From assembly GCF_000262465.1 (NCBI RefSeq), contig NZ_CM001489.1, forward strand, positions 5,432,741 through 5,496,740: a DNA stretch of 64,000 bases, in the 5' to 3' direction. Each line of letters begins with the position of its first letter. The stretch's first letter is position 1. Source of the stretch: Frankia sp. QA3. Lineage in GTDB: Bacteria; Actinomycetota; Actinomycetes; Frankiales; Frankiaceae. Both the position numbers and the translations under genes were made by a program. Below the pieces are notes generated by a model. The model made no database searches, was not told where the DNA came from, and saw nothing but the letters and a program-made list of their open reading frames with translations. This document shows positions 21,628 to 29,925 of the stretch, piece after piece.

Positions 21628-23010
21628 TCAAACCTCCTCCAGAAGACGCTGACCGAGGTAGCCGTCGGGCGACGCGGCCGGCGGGACGGCGAACAGCGCG
21701 CTGGCCGTGTGCCGGATGAACGTGTTCAGCGCGTCGGAGGCGGCGAGGGTGCGCTGCACCGGGACGAACGCCGTACGCGGATCGGCCTGGAATGCCAGGA
21801 AGAACAGCCCGGCGTCCGGCTCGCCGGCGGCGTCGAGGCCGTCGTCGTAGGAGTAGCCGCGGCGGAACATGGCGATACCGCCATGGAACTGCGGGTTGGA
21901 CAGGCGGATGTGGGCGTTCCCGGCGATCAGGGGCCGGCCGTCCGGGCCGCGGGCGGCGAAGTCCGCCGCCGTGTCCTCGCCGCCCCCGGCATCCGCGGAC
22001 GGCGCGGACAGCGGCGCCCCGTCGTCGATCCGGCGCCCGATGACCTCGCCGCGGGCGTCCTCGGTCAGCCGCTCCCAGCTGTCCAACAGCATCCGAATCC
22101 GCCGGCACACCAGATAGGTCCCGCCGCGCATCCACTCCGGGCCCGAGACGGCCCACACCGCGAGGTCGAACTGCGCCGTGCCCGGCCGCGGGTTGTTCGT
22201 GCCGTCGAGCTGCCCCATCAGGTTGCGCGGGGTGGCCGCAGGGTCGGTGGCGGCCGCCGCGGTGCGCTGGAACCCGCGCTGCGACCAGCGGGGCCGGACC
22301 CGGCCGGCGGCGAGCCGGCCGAGCTGCCGGGCCGCGGCGAACGCGACCATGGGATCCTCGGCGCAGACCTGGACGGCGAGGTCCCCCTCGCCACGGGCCG
22401 CCTCCAGCCGGTCGCCGGGCAGCGCCGGGATGTCGGCGAGCGGCCCGGGGAGCCGCGCATCGAGGCCGGCTCGGCGCAGCGCCGACGCCCCGATCCCGAC
22501 CGTTACCGTCAGCCCCGCCGGCCCCAGACCCGCCGCCTCCCGACCCACCCCCGCCGGGCGCACGCCACCCGCAGTGACGCCACCCGCAGTGACGCCACCT
22601 GGGATCGCGCCGCTCGGGCTCTCACCGTGCATCAGCGCCCGGCCGCCCTCCGTCCACGCCCGTAGCACCGCGCCGAGGGCCGCCCGCGCCGCCACCGGAT
22701 CGGTCGCCGTCAGGTCGTAGGCGGTGAACACCAGGTGGGCGGGGGCACGCTCGATGATGCCCGGCTGATGACGGCCGTCGCCCACCACGGGGGCCAGCGC
22801 CGAACGCCGGGCCGCCGCGACGGGGTCGGCCCGCTCGGGAAGCAGCCGCTGCGTCCCCAGGGTGGCGCCGGCACCGGCACCGAGGCCGAACAGGCCGGCG
22901 CCGGCGAGTACCCGACGCCGGTGCGGCCCAGGACGGCGATCCGCGGCCGGAGTCGCCGGGCCGGCGGGCGGCTCGCCCGGCACGGCCCGGTTCGACGTCT
23001 CGCCGCTCAC
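21628..23010 (-). CDS. Dye-decolorizing (DyP-type) heme peroxidase, Tat-exported
   Basis: This 460-aa protein has a Tat-type N-terminus (RRRVLAGAGLFGLGAGAGA, about 31-49). The DyP signature appears as NLMGQLDGTNNPRPG, carrying the catalytic Asp of GxxDG, and the proximal heme His is in LSNPQFHGGIAMFRRGYSYDDG. The C-terminal FFLAFQADPRTAFVPVQRTL is also conserved. It resembles the EfeB/secreted class and oxidises organic substrates with peroxide. The GTG start overlaps the stop of the upstream small gene (GTGA), implying translational coupling. Confidence 0.93.
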   Translation of the reverse strand: MSGETSNRAVPGEPPAGPATPAADRRPGPHRRRVLAGAGLFGLGAGAGATLGTQRLLPERADPVAAARRSALAPVVGDGRHQPGIIERAPAHLVFTAYDLTATDPVAARAALGAVLRAWTEGGRALMHGESPSGAIPGGVTAGGVTAGGVRPAGVGREAAGLGPAGLTVTVGIGASALRRAGLDARLPGPLADIPALPGDRLEAARGEGDLAVQVCAEDPMVAFAAARQLGRLAAGRVRPRWSQRGFQRTAAAATDPAATPRNLMGQLDGTNNPRPGTAQFDLAVWAVSGPEWMRGGTYLVCRRIRMLLDSWERLTEDARGEVIGRRIDDGAPLSAPSADAGGGEDTAADFAARGPDGRPLIAGNAHIRLSNPQFHGGIAMFRRGYSYDDGLDAAGEPDAGLFFLAFQADPRTAFVPVQRTLAASDALNTFIRHTASALFAVPPAASPDGYLGQRLLEEV

Positions 23011-23204
23011 GCGGCGCTCCCCGGCAGCAGCGGCAGGTCGATCGGCGCGCCGAGCGTCGTGCCGCGCACCCCCGGGCCGGCCTTCTCGGCACCGCCGGCC
23101 ATCACGGGGGCGCCGCTGGATTCCGTGGCCCGGATGGGGCTGCCGACGATCTCGGCGGGAAGGCCGACGCGGCGGTTGACGCGGAGGGGAACTCCGTCGG
23201 GCAT
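23007..23204 (-). CDS. Small protein coupled to the DyP peroxidase
   Basis: A 65-aa product starts at ATG 23204 with TGGAG about 5 nt upstream and ends in a 4-nt overlap with the DyP start. The sequence, beginning MPDGVPLRVNRRVGLPAEIV, has no signal peptide, metal motif or family I recognise. The frame is open further upstream, but that part is Arg/Pro-rich and not convincing. The overlap suggests a real translated gene or a translational leader for the peroxidase. It could also be a remnant of a copper-chaperone-type gene often found at such loci; I see no motif to prove that. Confidence 0.45.
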   Translation of the reverse strand: MPDGVPLRVNRRVGLPAEIVGSPIRATESSGAPVMAGGAEKAGPGVRGTTLGAPIDLPLLPGSAA

Positions 23205-23815
23205 GGGAACTCCAGGTGTGAAGGCACGGCGCCCCGGTACGCGCGTCCGTGCGGTCGCGGTCGTGAACCGGCGTCGCGGTCCGTGGGAACGCGGGGGGCG
23301 CGTCGGGCGCTCATGGGACGTTCCGGGTACGGGCCGCAGGGTTGGACAGATCCCTCTCGGGCGCGGTGGTCGGTGAGAATGCGGCGCGGACGCAGACGGC
23401 ACGGGCACGGGCGGACCGGCATTCCGTAGACGTCCGTAGACGACTGAGTCCTAAGTGGTCCGTGGCTGTGGGGGTCTGATCGGGCGCCGGGTGCGGGGTC
23501 GCCTCGGGGAGTGCGGGGTCGCCTCGGAGCTCGGTGTGCCCACTGGCCGCGCCACCTCCTTCGCATCTCTCTGCGATCATTTGTGCACAGAATCATGCCG
23601 AGGGGTAGTTACGCTTTTCGGCCGCAGAACCGTGTCCAAGCCTCGGCACGATCTGGCCTCAATCTGGCCGGAAACCGGGCTGGCGGGCTGGCGGCAGTGA
23701 TCGTGCGGTGCAGGCGGGACTGGTGGACGGCTACCCAGGGTCACGAGAAGTGCGGAGTCGCTCGTCTAGGCGCAGGGACGCCGGGATCCCGACCGGACGG
23801 CAGGTCCGGGCCGCA
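23205..23815. other. Gene-poor stretch between the peroxidase operon and the membrane gene
   Basis: About 600 bp with no defensible gene. It should contain the promoter of the minus-strand small gene/peroxidase pair. A TCGCA/TGCGA hairpin occurs near 23561-23576, without a T-run. Confidence 0.4.
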
Positions 23816-24490
23816 TCAGGCCATTCGCGGCGGGCCTCGGCGGACGACGCTGTGGCGCAGCCCGGCCGAACGCGGCCAATTCGCGGGCGGCATCGCCGGG
23901 CGCAGCCGGCGGCGGACGGGTGGCGCGCCCGGGGCGGCCGGCGGTCCGAGCAGCTTGCGCAGGCCACGGGCCAGTACTCCCACCAGTGCGCCGGTGACGC
24001 CCAGGGCCGCGTCGACCCGCCGCAGCCACCAGGCGGTCAGTACCGCCACCAGCAGGTGCGCGCCCATCACGAGCAGGCCGCCGCCGTGCTCCATCGCCGG
24101 CATCAGCGCCGGATGGGGCGCTGCGCCGCCGACGGTCGCGAGCAGGCCGTCGCGGCGCAGCAGCGTCGCGGCCGCTGTGGCGCGCGCGCCGGGCGCCGCG
24201 CACAGCAGCCGGGACAGGTCCGGACCGGGGGTGGCAGGCCAGGCGCCGAAGGCGGCGTGCAGCCCGGCCTGGGTGGCCGCCATCAGGCCGACGACGAGCG
24301 ACAGCGAGGGAGCCGGGCCGGCGCAGGCGCCGGTGACCGCCGTCACGGTGACCAGGCCGACGAGCAGCACCCATGGTTGCGGGGCCGCCCCCTGGGCGGC
24401 GACATGCGCGACCATGCTGAGGGCGACGCACACCGCGGCGAACACACCGGCCCGCAGGCCGCGCGCGACCGGTCCGGCGGACGCCTCCAC
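23816..24490 (-). CDS. Small polytopic membrane protein, possibly copper-associated
   Basis: About 224 aa with four to five hydrophobic helices, then a basic tail. Several His and Met residues lie in or near the membrane: LSMVAHVAAQ, TQAGLHAAF, ALMPAMEHGGGLLVMGAHLLVAV, followed by TAWWLRRVDAALG. This resembles membrane proteins encoded near YcnI and copper-chaperone genes in other actinobacteria, and the neighbouring DyP gene fits a redox or metal theme. GTG 24490 was chosen because it precedes the first helix. The function is inferred weakly. Confidence 0.7.
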   Translation of the reverse strand: MEASAGPVARGLRAGVFAAVCVALSMVAHVAAQGAAPQPWVLLVGLVTVTAVTGACAGPAPSLSLVVGLMAATQAGLHAAFGAWPATPGPDLSRLLCAAPGARATAAATLLRRDGLLATVGGAAPHPALMPAMEHGGGLLVMGAHLLVAVLTAWWLRRVDAALGVTGALVGVLARGLRKLLGPPAAPGAPPVRRRLRPAMPPANWPRSAGLRHSVVRRGPPRMA

Positions 24491-24658
24491 GCCTCGACAG
24501 TCTAGGTGATCCCCACCCCCAGGTTCTACGACCCGTCGAAGACCTGGGCGCGGCAGGTCCGCGTCCGAGCCCTCCGACCCACCAGGCCACGCTGCGTCGC
24601 CGATCCGGCATGACTGGTTTCGGGTAGGACGCTGCGAAACAGCGAGGAGGACGGCGAC

Positions 24659-24790
24659 ATGACGGACACGCACGAGGGCACGATCGACTTCCGGCCAGAC
24701 GCGAGTCTGGGCGCGGGTCAGCGGCCGTCGATGTTGCCCGCGCCGTTGCCCGCGCCGTTGCCCGCGCCGGGCTCGGCCAGCCCGCGGTAG
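24659..24790 (+). CDS. Small ORF overlapping the amidohydrolase gene antisense
   Basis: ATG 24659 has GAGGAGG 8-10 nt upstream, a strong ribosome-binding site that nothing else here uses. It encodes 43 aa starting MTDTHEGTIDFRPD. The C-terminal half is antisense to the 12-bp repeats ending the carbon-nitrogen hydrolase gene, giving a Leu-Pro-Ala-Pro repeat. It may be the truncated start of a lost gene, or a small protein. Confidence 0.35.
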   Translation: MTDTHEGTIDFRPDASLGAGQRPSMLPAPLPAPLPAPGSASPR

Positions 24791-25728
24791 GCATCGGGGC
24801 GGCGGGTGGTGAGGAACGGGAACAGCGTGAGCCAGTCCCGGCGCTGGTCGAGGTCGAGGTCGGCGACCAGCACCGCCGGGACGTCGCGCGGCGCCTGGAC
24901 CAGCACCCGGCCGTACGGGTCGCTGATGAACGAGCTGCCGTAGAAGGTCAGGGCACCCTCCGTCCCGATCCGGTTGATCGTGACCATGAACGTGCCGTTG
25001 GCGATCCCGTTGCCGACGATCACGTTGTGCCACAGCGGTTCGGTGTCGAAGCCGGGATGATCGGGCTCGGACCCGATCGCCGTCGGGTACACGAGGACGT
25101 CGGCGCCGGCGAGGGAGTAGGCCCGGGCGAGCTCCGGGAACCACTGGTCCCAGCAGGTGGGGAAGCCGAAGCGCCCCTGGTGCAGCTCGACGACCGGGAA
25201 GCTGTCCGCGCCGGCCGGGCCGGGCCGGAAGTACCGGTCCTCGTGGTAGCCGGCGGTGACCGGGATGTGCATCTTGCGGGTCCGGGCGAGCAGCGCGCCG
25301 TCCGGGCCGACGACGATGGCGGTGTTGAAGCCCAGCCCGTCGGCGGCGTCCGCCCGCTCGTACAGCGACATGTGCACCGCGACGCCGAGCTCGGCGGCGA
25401 GGCCGGCGGCGAGGGTGCGCGTCGGCCCGTCGTCGACGCTCTCGGCCAGCGCCGCGGGCCCGGCGCCGCCCACCGGCGGCGCACCGTCCGCCGGCGCACC
25501 GTCCGGCGGAACGTCGGCGAAGTAGCGCGACAGCGTCAGCTCCTGGAAGCAGACGAGCCGGGCGCCGAGCTCGGCCGCGGCGAGCGCGCCCGCCCGCAAC
25601 GCGGCGGCGTGCTCGGCCGGGTCGGGATGCCAGCGGTGCTGCACCGCGGCGATCCGCAACGGGGCGCGCGTCGGCGGCGCCACCCGGGCGGGCGAGGCGG
25701 GCGCCCCGATGCTGGTGATCGTCAGCAT
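24718..25728 (-). CDS. aguB: Carbon-nitrogen hydrolase, likely N-carbamoylputrescine amidase
   Basis: This 336-aa protein belongs to the nitrilase superfamily, with the Glu-Lys-Cys triad visible in FQELTLSRYF, TRKMHIPVTAGYHEDRYFRPG and FPTCWDQWFPE. The DQWFPE context and length match N-carbamoylputrescine amidases, which release putrescine, CO2 and ammonia. The divergent neighbour is agmatine deiminase, whose product is this enzyme's substrate, which strongly supports the assignment. An Ala/Gly/Pro insert lies at about 72-85, and the C-terminus ends in GNGAGNGAGN repeats. ATG 25728 leaves about 55 bp to the divergent start. Confidence 0.92.
   Translation of the reverse strand: MLTITSIGAPASPARVAPPTRAPLRIAAVQHRWHPDPAEHAAALRAGALAAAELGARLVCFQELTLSRYFADVPPDGAPADGAPPVGGAGPAALAESVDDGPTRTLAAGLAAELGVAVHMSLYERADAADGLGFNTAIVVGPDGALLARTRKMHIPVTAGYHEDRYFRPGPAGADSFPVVELHQGRFGFPTCWDQWFPELARAYSLAGADVLVYPTAIGSEPDHPGFDTEPLWHNVIVGNGIANGTFMVTINRIGTEGALTFYGSSFISDPYGRVLVQAPRDVPAVLVADLDLDQRRDWLTLFPFLTTRRPDAYRGLAEPGAGNGAGNGAGNIDGR
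24734..24769. repeat. Three 12-bp repeats at the 3' end of the amidase gene
   Basis: TTGCCCGCGCCG is repeated exactly three times. In the minus-strand amidase gene it encodes the in-frame GNGA repeats a few codons before the stop. Confidence 0.95.
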
Positions 25729-25783
25729 GGCCCCGATGCTCTCATGGCCGCACGCGCCAGTCGCGGGCGTCGGGCCTGCGATG

Positions 25784-26836
25784 ATGGCCGGCGTGCCCGC
25801 CGCTGCCGCCGCCCGCCGGATGCCGGCCGAATGGGAGCCGCATACCCGGACCTGGATGGCGTTCCCGCCCCCGAACGACACCTTTGGCGCGCAGGGCTCC
25901 CCCGGCCTCGCCGCGGCCCGCTCCGCCTGGGCCCGCGTGGCGGCGACGATCAGCCGCTACGAGCCGGTCACCCTGATCGCCGGCCCGGGTCAGGGCGCGA
26001 CCGCGGCCCGGCTGGTCCCGCCCGCCGTGACGGTGATCGAGGTCGGGCTGGACGACGCCTGGGTACGCGACAGTGGCCCGACGTTCACGATCGACGACGG
26101 CCAGCGTCTCGGCGCCGTCGACTGGGTCTTCAACGGCTGGGGCGCCCAGCAGTGGGCGAGCTGGGACACGGACCGGCTGCTGGCCACCGCCGTCGCCGAG
26201 CGGGCCGGTGCGGCGGTGCGCCACTCGGCGCTGACGAACGAGGGCGGCGGGATCGCCGTGGACGGCGCCGGCACCGTGCTGCTGACCGAGACGGTCCAGC
26301 TCGACCCGCACCGCAACCCCGGCTGGGACCGCGCCCGGGTGGAGGCGGAGCTGCACGCCCAACTCGGCACGACCAGGGCGATCTGGCTGCCGCGGGGCGT
26401 GGCCCGCGACTACGACCGGTTCGGCACCCGCGGGCACGTCGACGTCGTCGCCGCCTTCGTCCGGCCCGGCCTCGTCGCCGTGCACAGCCAGCCCGACCCG
26501 GCGCATCCCGACCATGCCACGACCCGGGAGCTGGCCGCGCTGCTGCGGGCCAGCCGTGACGCCGCCGGTCGCCCGCTGGAGGTCGTGCAGATCGCGGCGC
26601 CGACCGTGCTGGAGGTCGACGGGGGCCCGGCCGGCTACTCCTACCTCAACTACTACGTCGCCAACGGCCTGGTCGTCGCCGGCGTCTTCGACGATCCTCG
26701 CGACGCCGACGCCCTCGGCCTGCTCGCCCGCTTGTACCCCACCCGCCGGGTCGAACCGGTGGACGCACGGGTGATCTTCGCCCACGGAGGCGGAGTGCAC
26801 TGCATCACCCAGCAGCAGCCTCGGATCACCCGCTGA
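25784..26836 (+). CDS. aguA: Agmatine deiminase
   Basis: This roughly 350-aa member of the peptidyl-arginine-deiminase-like family hydrolyses agmatine to N-carbamoylputrescine and ammonia. Signatures are RMPAEWEPHTRTWMAFP, DDAWVRDSGPTF, LTNEGGGI, RFGTRGHVDVVAAF, and the catalytic Cys in HGGGVHCITQQQP at the C-terminus. ATG 25784 is preceded by another ATG (25781), and no strong ribosome-binding site is seen. It is divergent from the amidase gene, so both probably share one control region, giving a two-step agmatine-to-putrescine route. Confidence 0.93.
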   Translation: MAGVPAAAAARRMPAEWEPHTRTWMAFPPPNDTFGAQGSPGLAAARSAWARVAATISRYEPVTLIAGPGQGATAARLVPPAVTVIEVGLDDAWVRDSGPTFTIDDGQRLGAVDWVFNGWGAQQWASWDTDRLLATAVAERAGAAVRHSALTNEGGGIAVDGAGTVLLTETVQLDPHRNPGWDRARVEAELHAQLGTTRAIWLPRGVARDYDRFGTRGHVDVVAAFVRPGLVAVHSQPDPAHPDHATTRELAALLRASRDAAGRPLEVVQIAAPTVLEVDGGPAGYSYLNYYVANGLVVAGVFDDPRDADALGLLARLYPTRRVEPVDARVIFAHGGGVHCITQQQPRITR

Positions 26837-26862
26837 GCCACCCGCCGAGCCATCCGCCGACC
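26827..26862. repeat. Three imperfect 12-bp repeats across a stop codon
   Basis: CACCCGCTGAGC, CACCCGCCGAGC and CATCCGCCGACC follow one another. The first contains the TGA stop of the agmatine deiminase gene (26834-26836). Confidence 0.8.
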
Positions 26863-26914
26863 CATCCCGGCGCGGACGAGCGCCCACCGGCGCAGGTACT
26901 CGCCGGCCGACTTA

Positions 26915-26943
26915 TTGACATCCGTTTCCGGAATCGTTTTCAT
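26915..26943 (+). promoter_or_regulatory. Promoter overlapped by a palindromic, Zur-like operator
   Basis: TTGACA (26915-26920) is followed after 17 bp by TTTCAT (26938-26943), a good vegetative promoter. An imperfect palindrome, beginning TGACAT and ending TTTTCA with perfect centre TTCCGGAA, covers 26916-26942 and so the whole promoter. A zinc- or manganese-responsive repressor is the natural candidate because a metal-binding lipoprotein gene follows. Confidence 0.65.
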
Positions 26944-26978
26944 CAGGGGCGTCCGCTCTGCGAAGTGAGGATCCTCCC

Positions 26979-27932
26979 TTGCCCGTCATCCCCCTCCCCG
27001 CCCGGCTCGTGGCCGGAGTCGCCGGCCTGGCCCTGGTCGCCGCCCTGGCGGTCGGCTGCGGCTCGTCCTCCGGCGGCGCCGACGCCGACGCCGCCGGCAA
27101 GCGGCTGCCGGTCGTGGCGACGACCAGCCAGGTCGCCGACTTCACCCGGGTCCTCGGCGGCGACCGGGTCCGCGTCACCCAGCTGCTGAAGCCCAACGTC
27201 GACCCGCACGACTACGAGCCCACCCCGGCCGACATCGAGGCGGTCGGCGACGCCAAGGTGCTGGTCGAGAACGGCGTCGGGCTGGAGAGCTGGCTCGACG
27301 ACGCCGTCGGCGCCGCCGGCTTCGACGGCATCCGGGTCGACGCGAGCCGCGGCGTGACCATCCGGGCCGGCAACGGGGACGAGGAGGAGAAGGACGGAGA
27401 TCCGCACATCTGGCACAACCCGCTCAACGTCAAGATCATGGTCGCGAACATCGAGCGCGGGCTCGCCCAGGCCGACCCCGCGAATGCCGGCTACTTCCAC
27501 GCCAACCGGGTCACCTACGACACCAAGCTCGACGTCCTCGACGGCGACATCCGCCGTCAGATCGACACGATCCCGCCCGCCGACCGCAAGCTGGTCACCA
27601 ACCACGACGCCTTCGGCTACTACATCGACCGCTACGGCCTCACCTTCGTCGGCTCGATCATCCCGAGCTTCGACACCGCCGCGGAGCTGTCCGGCAGCAA
27701 CATCAGGAACATCGTCGACAAGATTCGGCAGACCGGCACCAAGGCGGTCTTCTCCGAGTCGTCGCTGCCGCCGCGGACCGCGCGGACCATCGCGGACGAG
27801 GCCGACGTGCGGGTCGAGGCCGGCGAGGACTCGCTCTACGGCGACACTCTCGGCCCCGCCGGCTCCGACGGCGCCACCTACCTGCAGATGGAGGAGCACA
27901 ACACCCGCACGATCGTCGCCGCGCTGCGCTGA
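26979..27932 (+). CDS. Zinc/manganese ABC transporter substrate-binding lipoprotein
   Basis: This 317-aa cluster A-I binding protein is a lipoprotein: the hydrophobic signal ends in LAVGC at about residue 27. It has VVATTSQVADFTRVLGGD, the metal-ligand motif VDPHDYEPTPADI, DPHIWHNPLN, TNHDAFGYYIDRYG, and FSESSLPPRTA. The His-rich loop typical of Zn-specific ZnuA proteins is replaced by a short acidic stretch (GDEEEKDGD). Start TTG 26979 is supported by AGTGAGG 8 nt upstream. No permease or ATPase gene follows, so it must use transporter parts encoded elsewhere. Confidence 0.9.
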   Translation: MPVIPLPARLVAGVAGLALVAALAVGCGSSSGGADADAAGKRLPVVATTSQVADFTRVLGGDRVRVTQLLKPNVDPHDYEPTPADIEAVGDAKVLVENGVGLESWLDDAVGAAGFDGIRVDASRGVTIRAGNGDEEEKDGDPHIWHNPLNVKIMVANIERGLAQADPANAGYFHANRVTYDTKLDVLDGDIRRQIDTIPPADRKLVTNHDAFGYYIDRYGLTFVGSIIPSFDTAAELSGSNIRNIVDKIRQTGTKAVFSESSLPPRTARTIADEADVRVEAGEDSLYGDTLGPAGSDGATYLQMEEHNTRTIVAALR

Positions 27933-27963
27933 ACGCCGACGTGCTCGCCCGCTTACCCGAAGA

Positions 27964-27986
27964 TGACAGTTACGTCACGGTAGAGT
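27964..27986 (+). promoter_or_regulatory. Palindrome and -10 element upstream of the flippase gene
   Basis: The imperfect palindrome TGACAGTTACGTCA (27964-27977) is followed by a TAGAGT -10-like hexamer (27981-27986). Its reverse complement shares ACGTAACTGT with a site upstream of the SDR gene at 29868-29877. Confidence 0.4.
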
Positions 27987-28156
27987 CGGCACCGGCATAG
28001 CGGAGCCGCGGGGACGTGATCGGACAAGGCCGGGGGGCCGGGCGCGGCAAGGCGCGGCCGCCGACGAGCCGGCACGTCCGACGAGGACGTCGGGCAGCTC
28101 GCCGGTGCCCGCGTGTCCCGCCGAGCGAAACCCCGGACGGGCGCGAGGGAATCGAC

Positions 28157-29638
28157 GTGGATGAGGACGTGAGGCTCGGCGCGGACCGCGCGACGGGCAC
28201 GGGCGAGGCGGTGCCGCAACCGCGGCATCCCGACCACCGCCCCGACCGCCCCGACCGCCCCGACCCTCCCGACCCTCCCGAGCACCTCGAGCATCTCGAC
28301 CACCTCGACCACGCCGACCGCCCAGTCCGGCTCGATCACGACGCGGCCTATCGCGATCTGGCTTACGAGGACGTCCCGCAGGAGCCCGCGCCCGCGCCGT
28401 CGAGGTCACGCAGCCGGGTCAACGCGCTGTGGACGGTCGGCGATCAGGTGGTGTCGAGCGGCACCAATGCGGCGATCAACTTCATCATCGCCCGCAGGGT
28501 GGACTCGAGCGAGTTCGGCGCGTTCGCGATCGCCTACACGATCTTCGCGATGGTCGTCGGGCTGTCCCGGGCGGCCGGGACGGCACCGCTGGGGATCAGC
28601 TACGCCGACGTCCCGGCGTCGACGTTCCGCTCGGCGGTGCGGGCCGCGGCCGGCACCGCACTGGTGCTCGGCGCCGCCGTCGGCGTGGCTCTGCTCGTCG
28701 TCGGCGCCGCCCTCGGCGGCACGGTGGGGCTGAACCTGGTCGCGATGGGCGTGATCATGCCGGCGCTGCTGGTGCAGGACGCCTGGCGCTACGCGTCGTT
28801 TGCCCAGGGCCGCCCCCTGCTCGCCGTCGGCAACGACCTCGTCTGGGCGGCGGGGCTCGCCGTCGGCGTCGGCCTGCTCGCCGCCGGCCCGGCCACGGAC
28901 GGCGGCGGCGCGGCGGCGCTGGTCCTGGTCTGGGGGGCGGCGGCGGCCCTCGCCGCGCTGGTCGGCGTCGCGCAGCACCGCGCCTGGCCCGCCCCGAAGC
29001 GCGCACGGGCCTGGTTCACCGGCCACCGCGAGACGACCGGCTTCATGACAGCGGAGTTCCTCTCGCTCCAGGGCGCGGAGCAGACCTCCACCCTGATCAT
29101 CGGGGCGGTCGGCTCCACTTCCCTGGTCGGCGCCCTGCGCGGCCTGCAGACGCTGCTGGCCCCCACGACCAATCTGGCCGTTGCGCTGATGAGCTTCGCC
29201 ATCCCCGAGTTCGCGCGGCGCAAGCACATGCCCGCCGCCCGGGTCATCCGCGGCGCATATCTGGTCTCCGGGCTCGTCGTCGTCTCCAGCACGGTGTGGG
29301 GGCTCGCGTTCATGCTGCTGCCGGCGGACTTCGGCGCCGCGCTGCTCGGCGACACCTGGGGCCAGACCCACGACCTGCTGCTGCTCGCCGTGATCGCGCA
29401 GGTGGGCCCGGGGCTCGCGGTCGGCCCGGCCGCGGTGCTCTACGCCTTCGGCAAGACCCGGCTCACCTTCTGGATCAACCTGTTCTTCGTGCCGTTCCTG
29501 CTGGCCTGCCCGGTCACGGGCCTGCTCGTCGGCGGCGCCAGGGGGGTGGTGGTCGGCAACATCATCGTGTTCTGGGCGACGATCCCGCCCTGGCTGTACC
29601 ACCTGCACCGCCAGGTCCGCACCGCCTCGCCGCGGTGA
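28157..29638 (+). CDS. Polysaccharide flippase (MOP/Wzx-like) membrane protein
   Basis: This product of about 493 aa begins with a soluble low-complexity region (about 15-75) rich in His, Asp and Pro (HPDHRPDRPDRPDPP, then EHLEHLDHLDHADRP). About 12 hydrophobic helices typical of lipid-linked oligosaccharide exporters follow: VSSGTNAAINFIIARRVDSSEFGAFAIAYTIF, then a long helical array ending near IPPWLYHLHRQ. GTG 28157 was chosen over the more upstream GTG 28016, whose extra residues are Arg-rich. No glycosyltransferase genes flank it, so the exported polymer is unknown. Confidence 0.8.
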   Translation: MDEDVRLGADRATGTGEAVPQPRHPDHRPDRPDRPDPPDPPEHLEHLDHLDHADRPVRLDHDAAYRDLAYEDVPQEPAPAPSRSRSRVNALWTVGDQVVSSGTNAAINFIIARRVDSSEFGAFAIAYTIFAMVVGLSRAAGTAPLGISYADVPASTFRSAVRAAAGTALVLGAAVGVALLVVGAALGGTVGLNLVAMGVIMPALLVQDAWRYASFAQGRPLLAVGNDLVWAAGLAVGVGLLAAGPATDGGGAAALVLVWGAAAALAALVGVAQHRAWPAPKRARAWFTGHRETTGFMTAEFLSLQGAEQTSTLIIGAVGSTSLVGALRGLQTLLAPTTNLAVALMSFAIPEFARRKHMPAARVIRGAYLVSGLVVVSSTVWGLAFMLLPADFGAALLGDTWGQTHDLLLLAVIAQVGPGLAVGPAAVLYAFGKTRLTFWINLFFVPFLLACPVTGLLVGGARGVVVGNIIVFWATIPPWLYHLHRQVRTASPR

Positions 29639-29689
29639 CGCCGCCACAGCGGTGACGCCGCCACAGCGGTGACGCCACAGCGGTGACAG
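29632..29689. repeat. Tandem repeats across the flippase stop codon
   Basis: GCGGTGACGCCGCCACA occurs at 29632-29648 and 29649-29665, then a 14-bp shortened copy and a partial copy follow. The first contains the TGA stop at 29636-29638. Confidence 0.92.
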
Positions 29690-29867
29690 CGCTGCAGTGA
29701 CGGTGCCGCAGCGAGGTGCGGCGGGGCCGTCCCACGGGCCGCGACGGGCCTCGACGCAAAGCCCCACGGCACGCACCGATCCCTTAGTTACCCGGCGGGT
29801 ACGAATGACTTCGTCGGGCAAACACTGAGTATCCGTCAAGCCCGCCACGCGGGACCAATCGCCCCTT

Positions 29868-29877
29868 ACGTAACTGT
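29868..29877. promoter_or_regulatory. Shared 10-base motif upstream of the SDR gene
   Basis: ACGTAACTGT is the reverse complement of the core at 27966-27975 before the flippase gene. The two sites could bind the same regulator. Two copies alone are weak evidence. Confidence 0.3.
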
Positions 29878-29925
29878 ATTGTGGCGGGGTCTCGGAACGG
29901 TGGGAACGAGGGGGTTGACCTGGCG

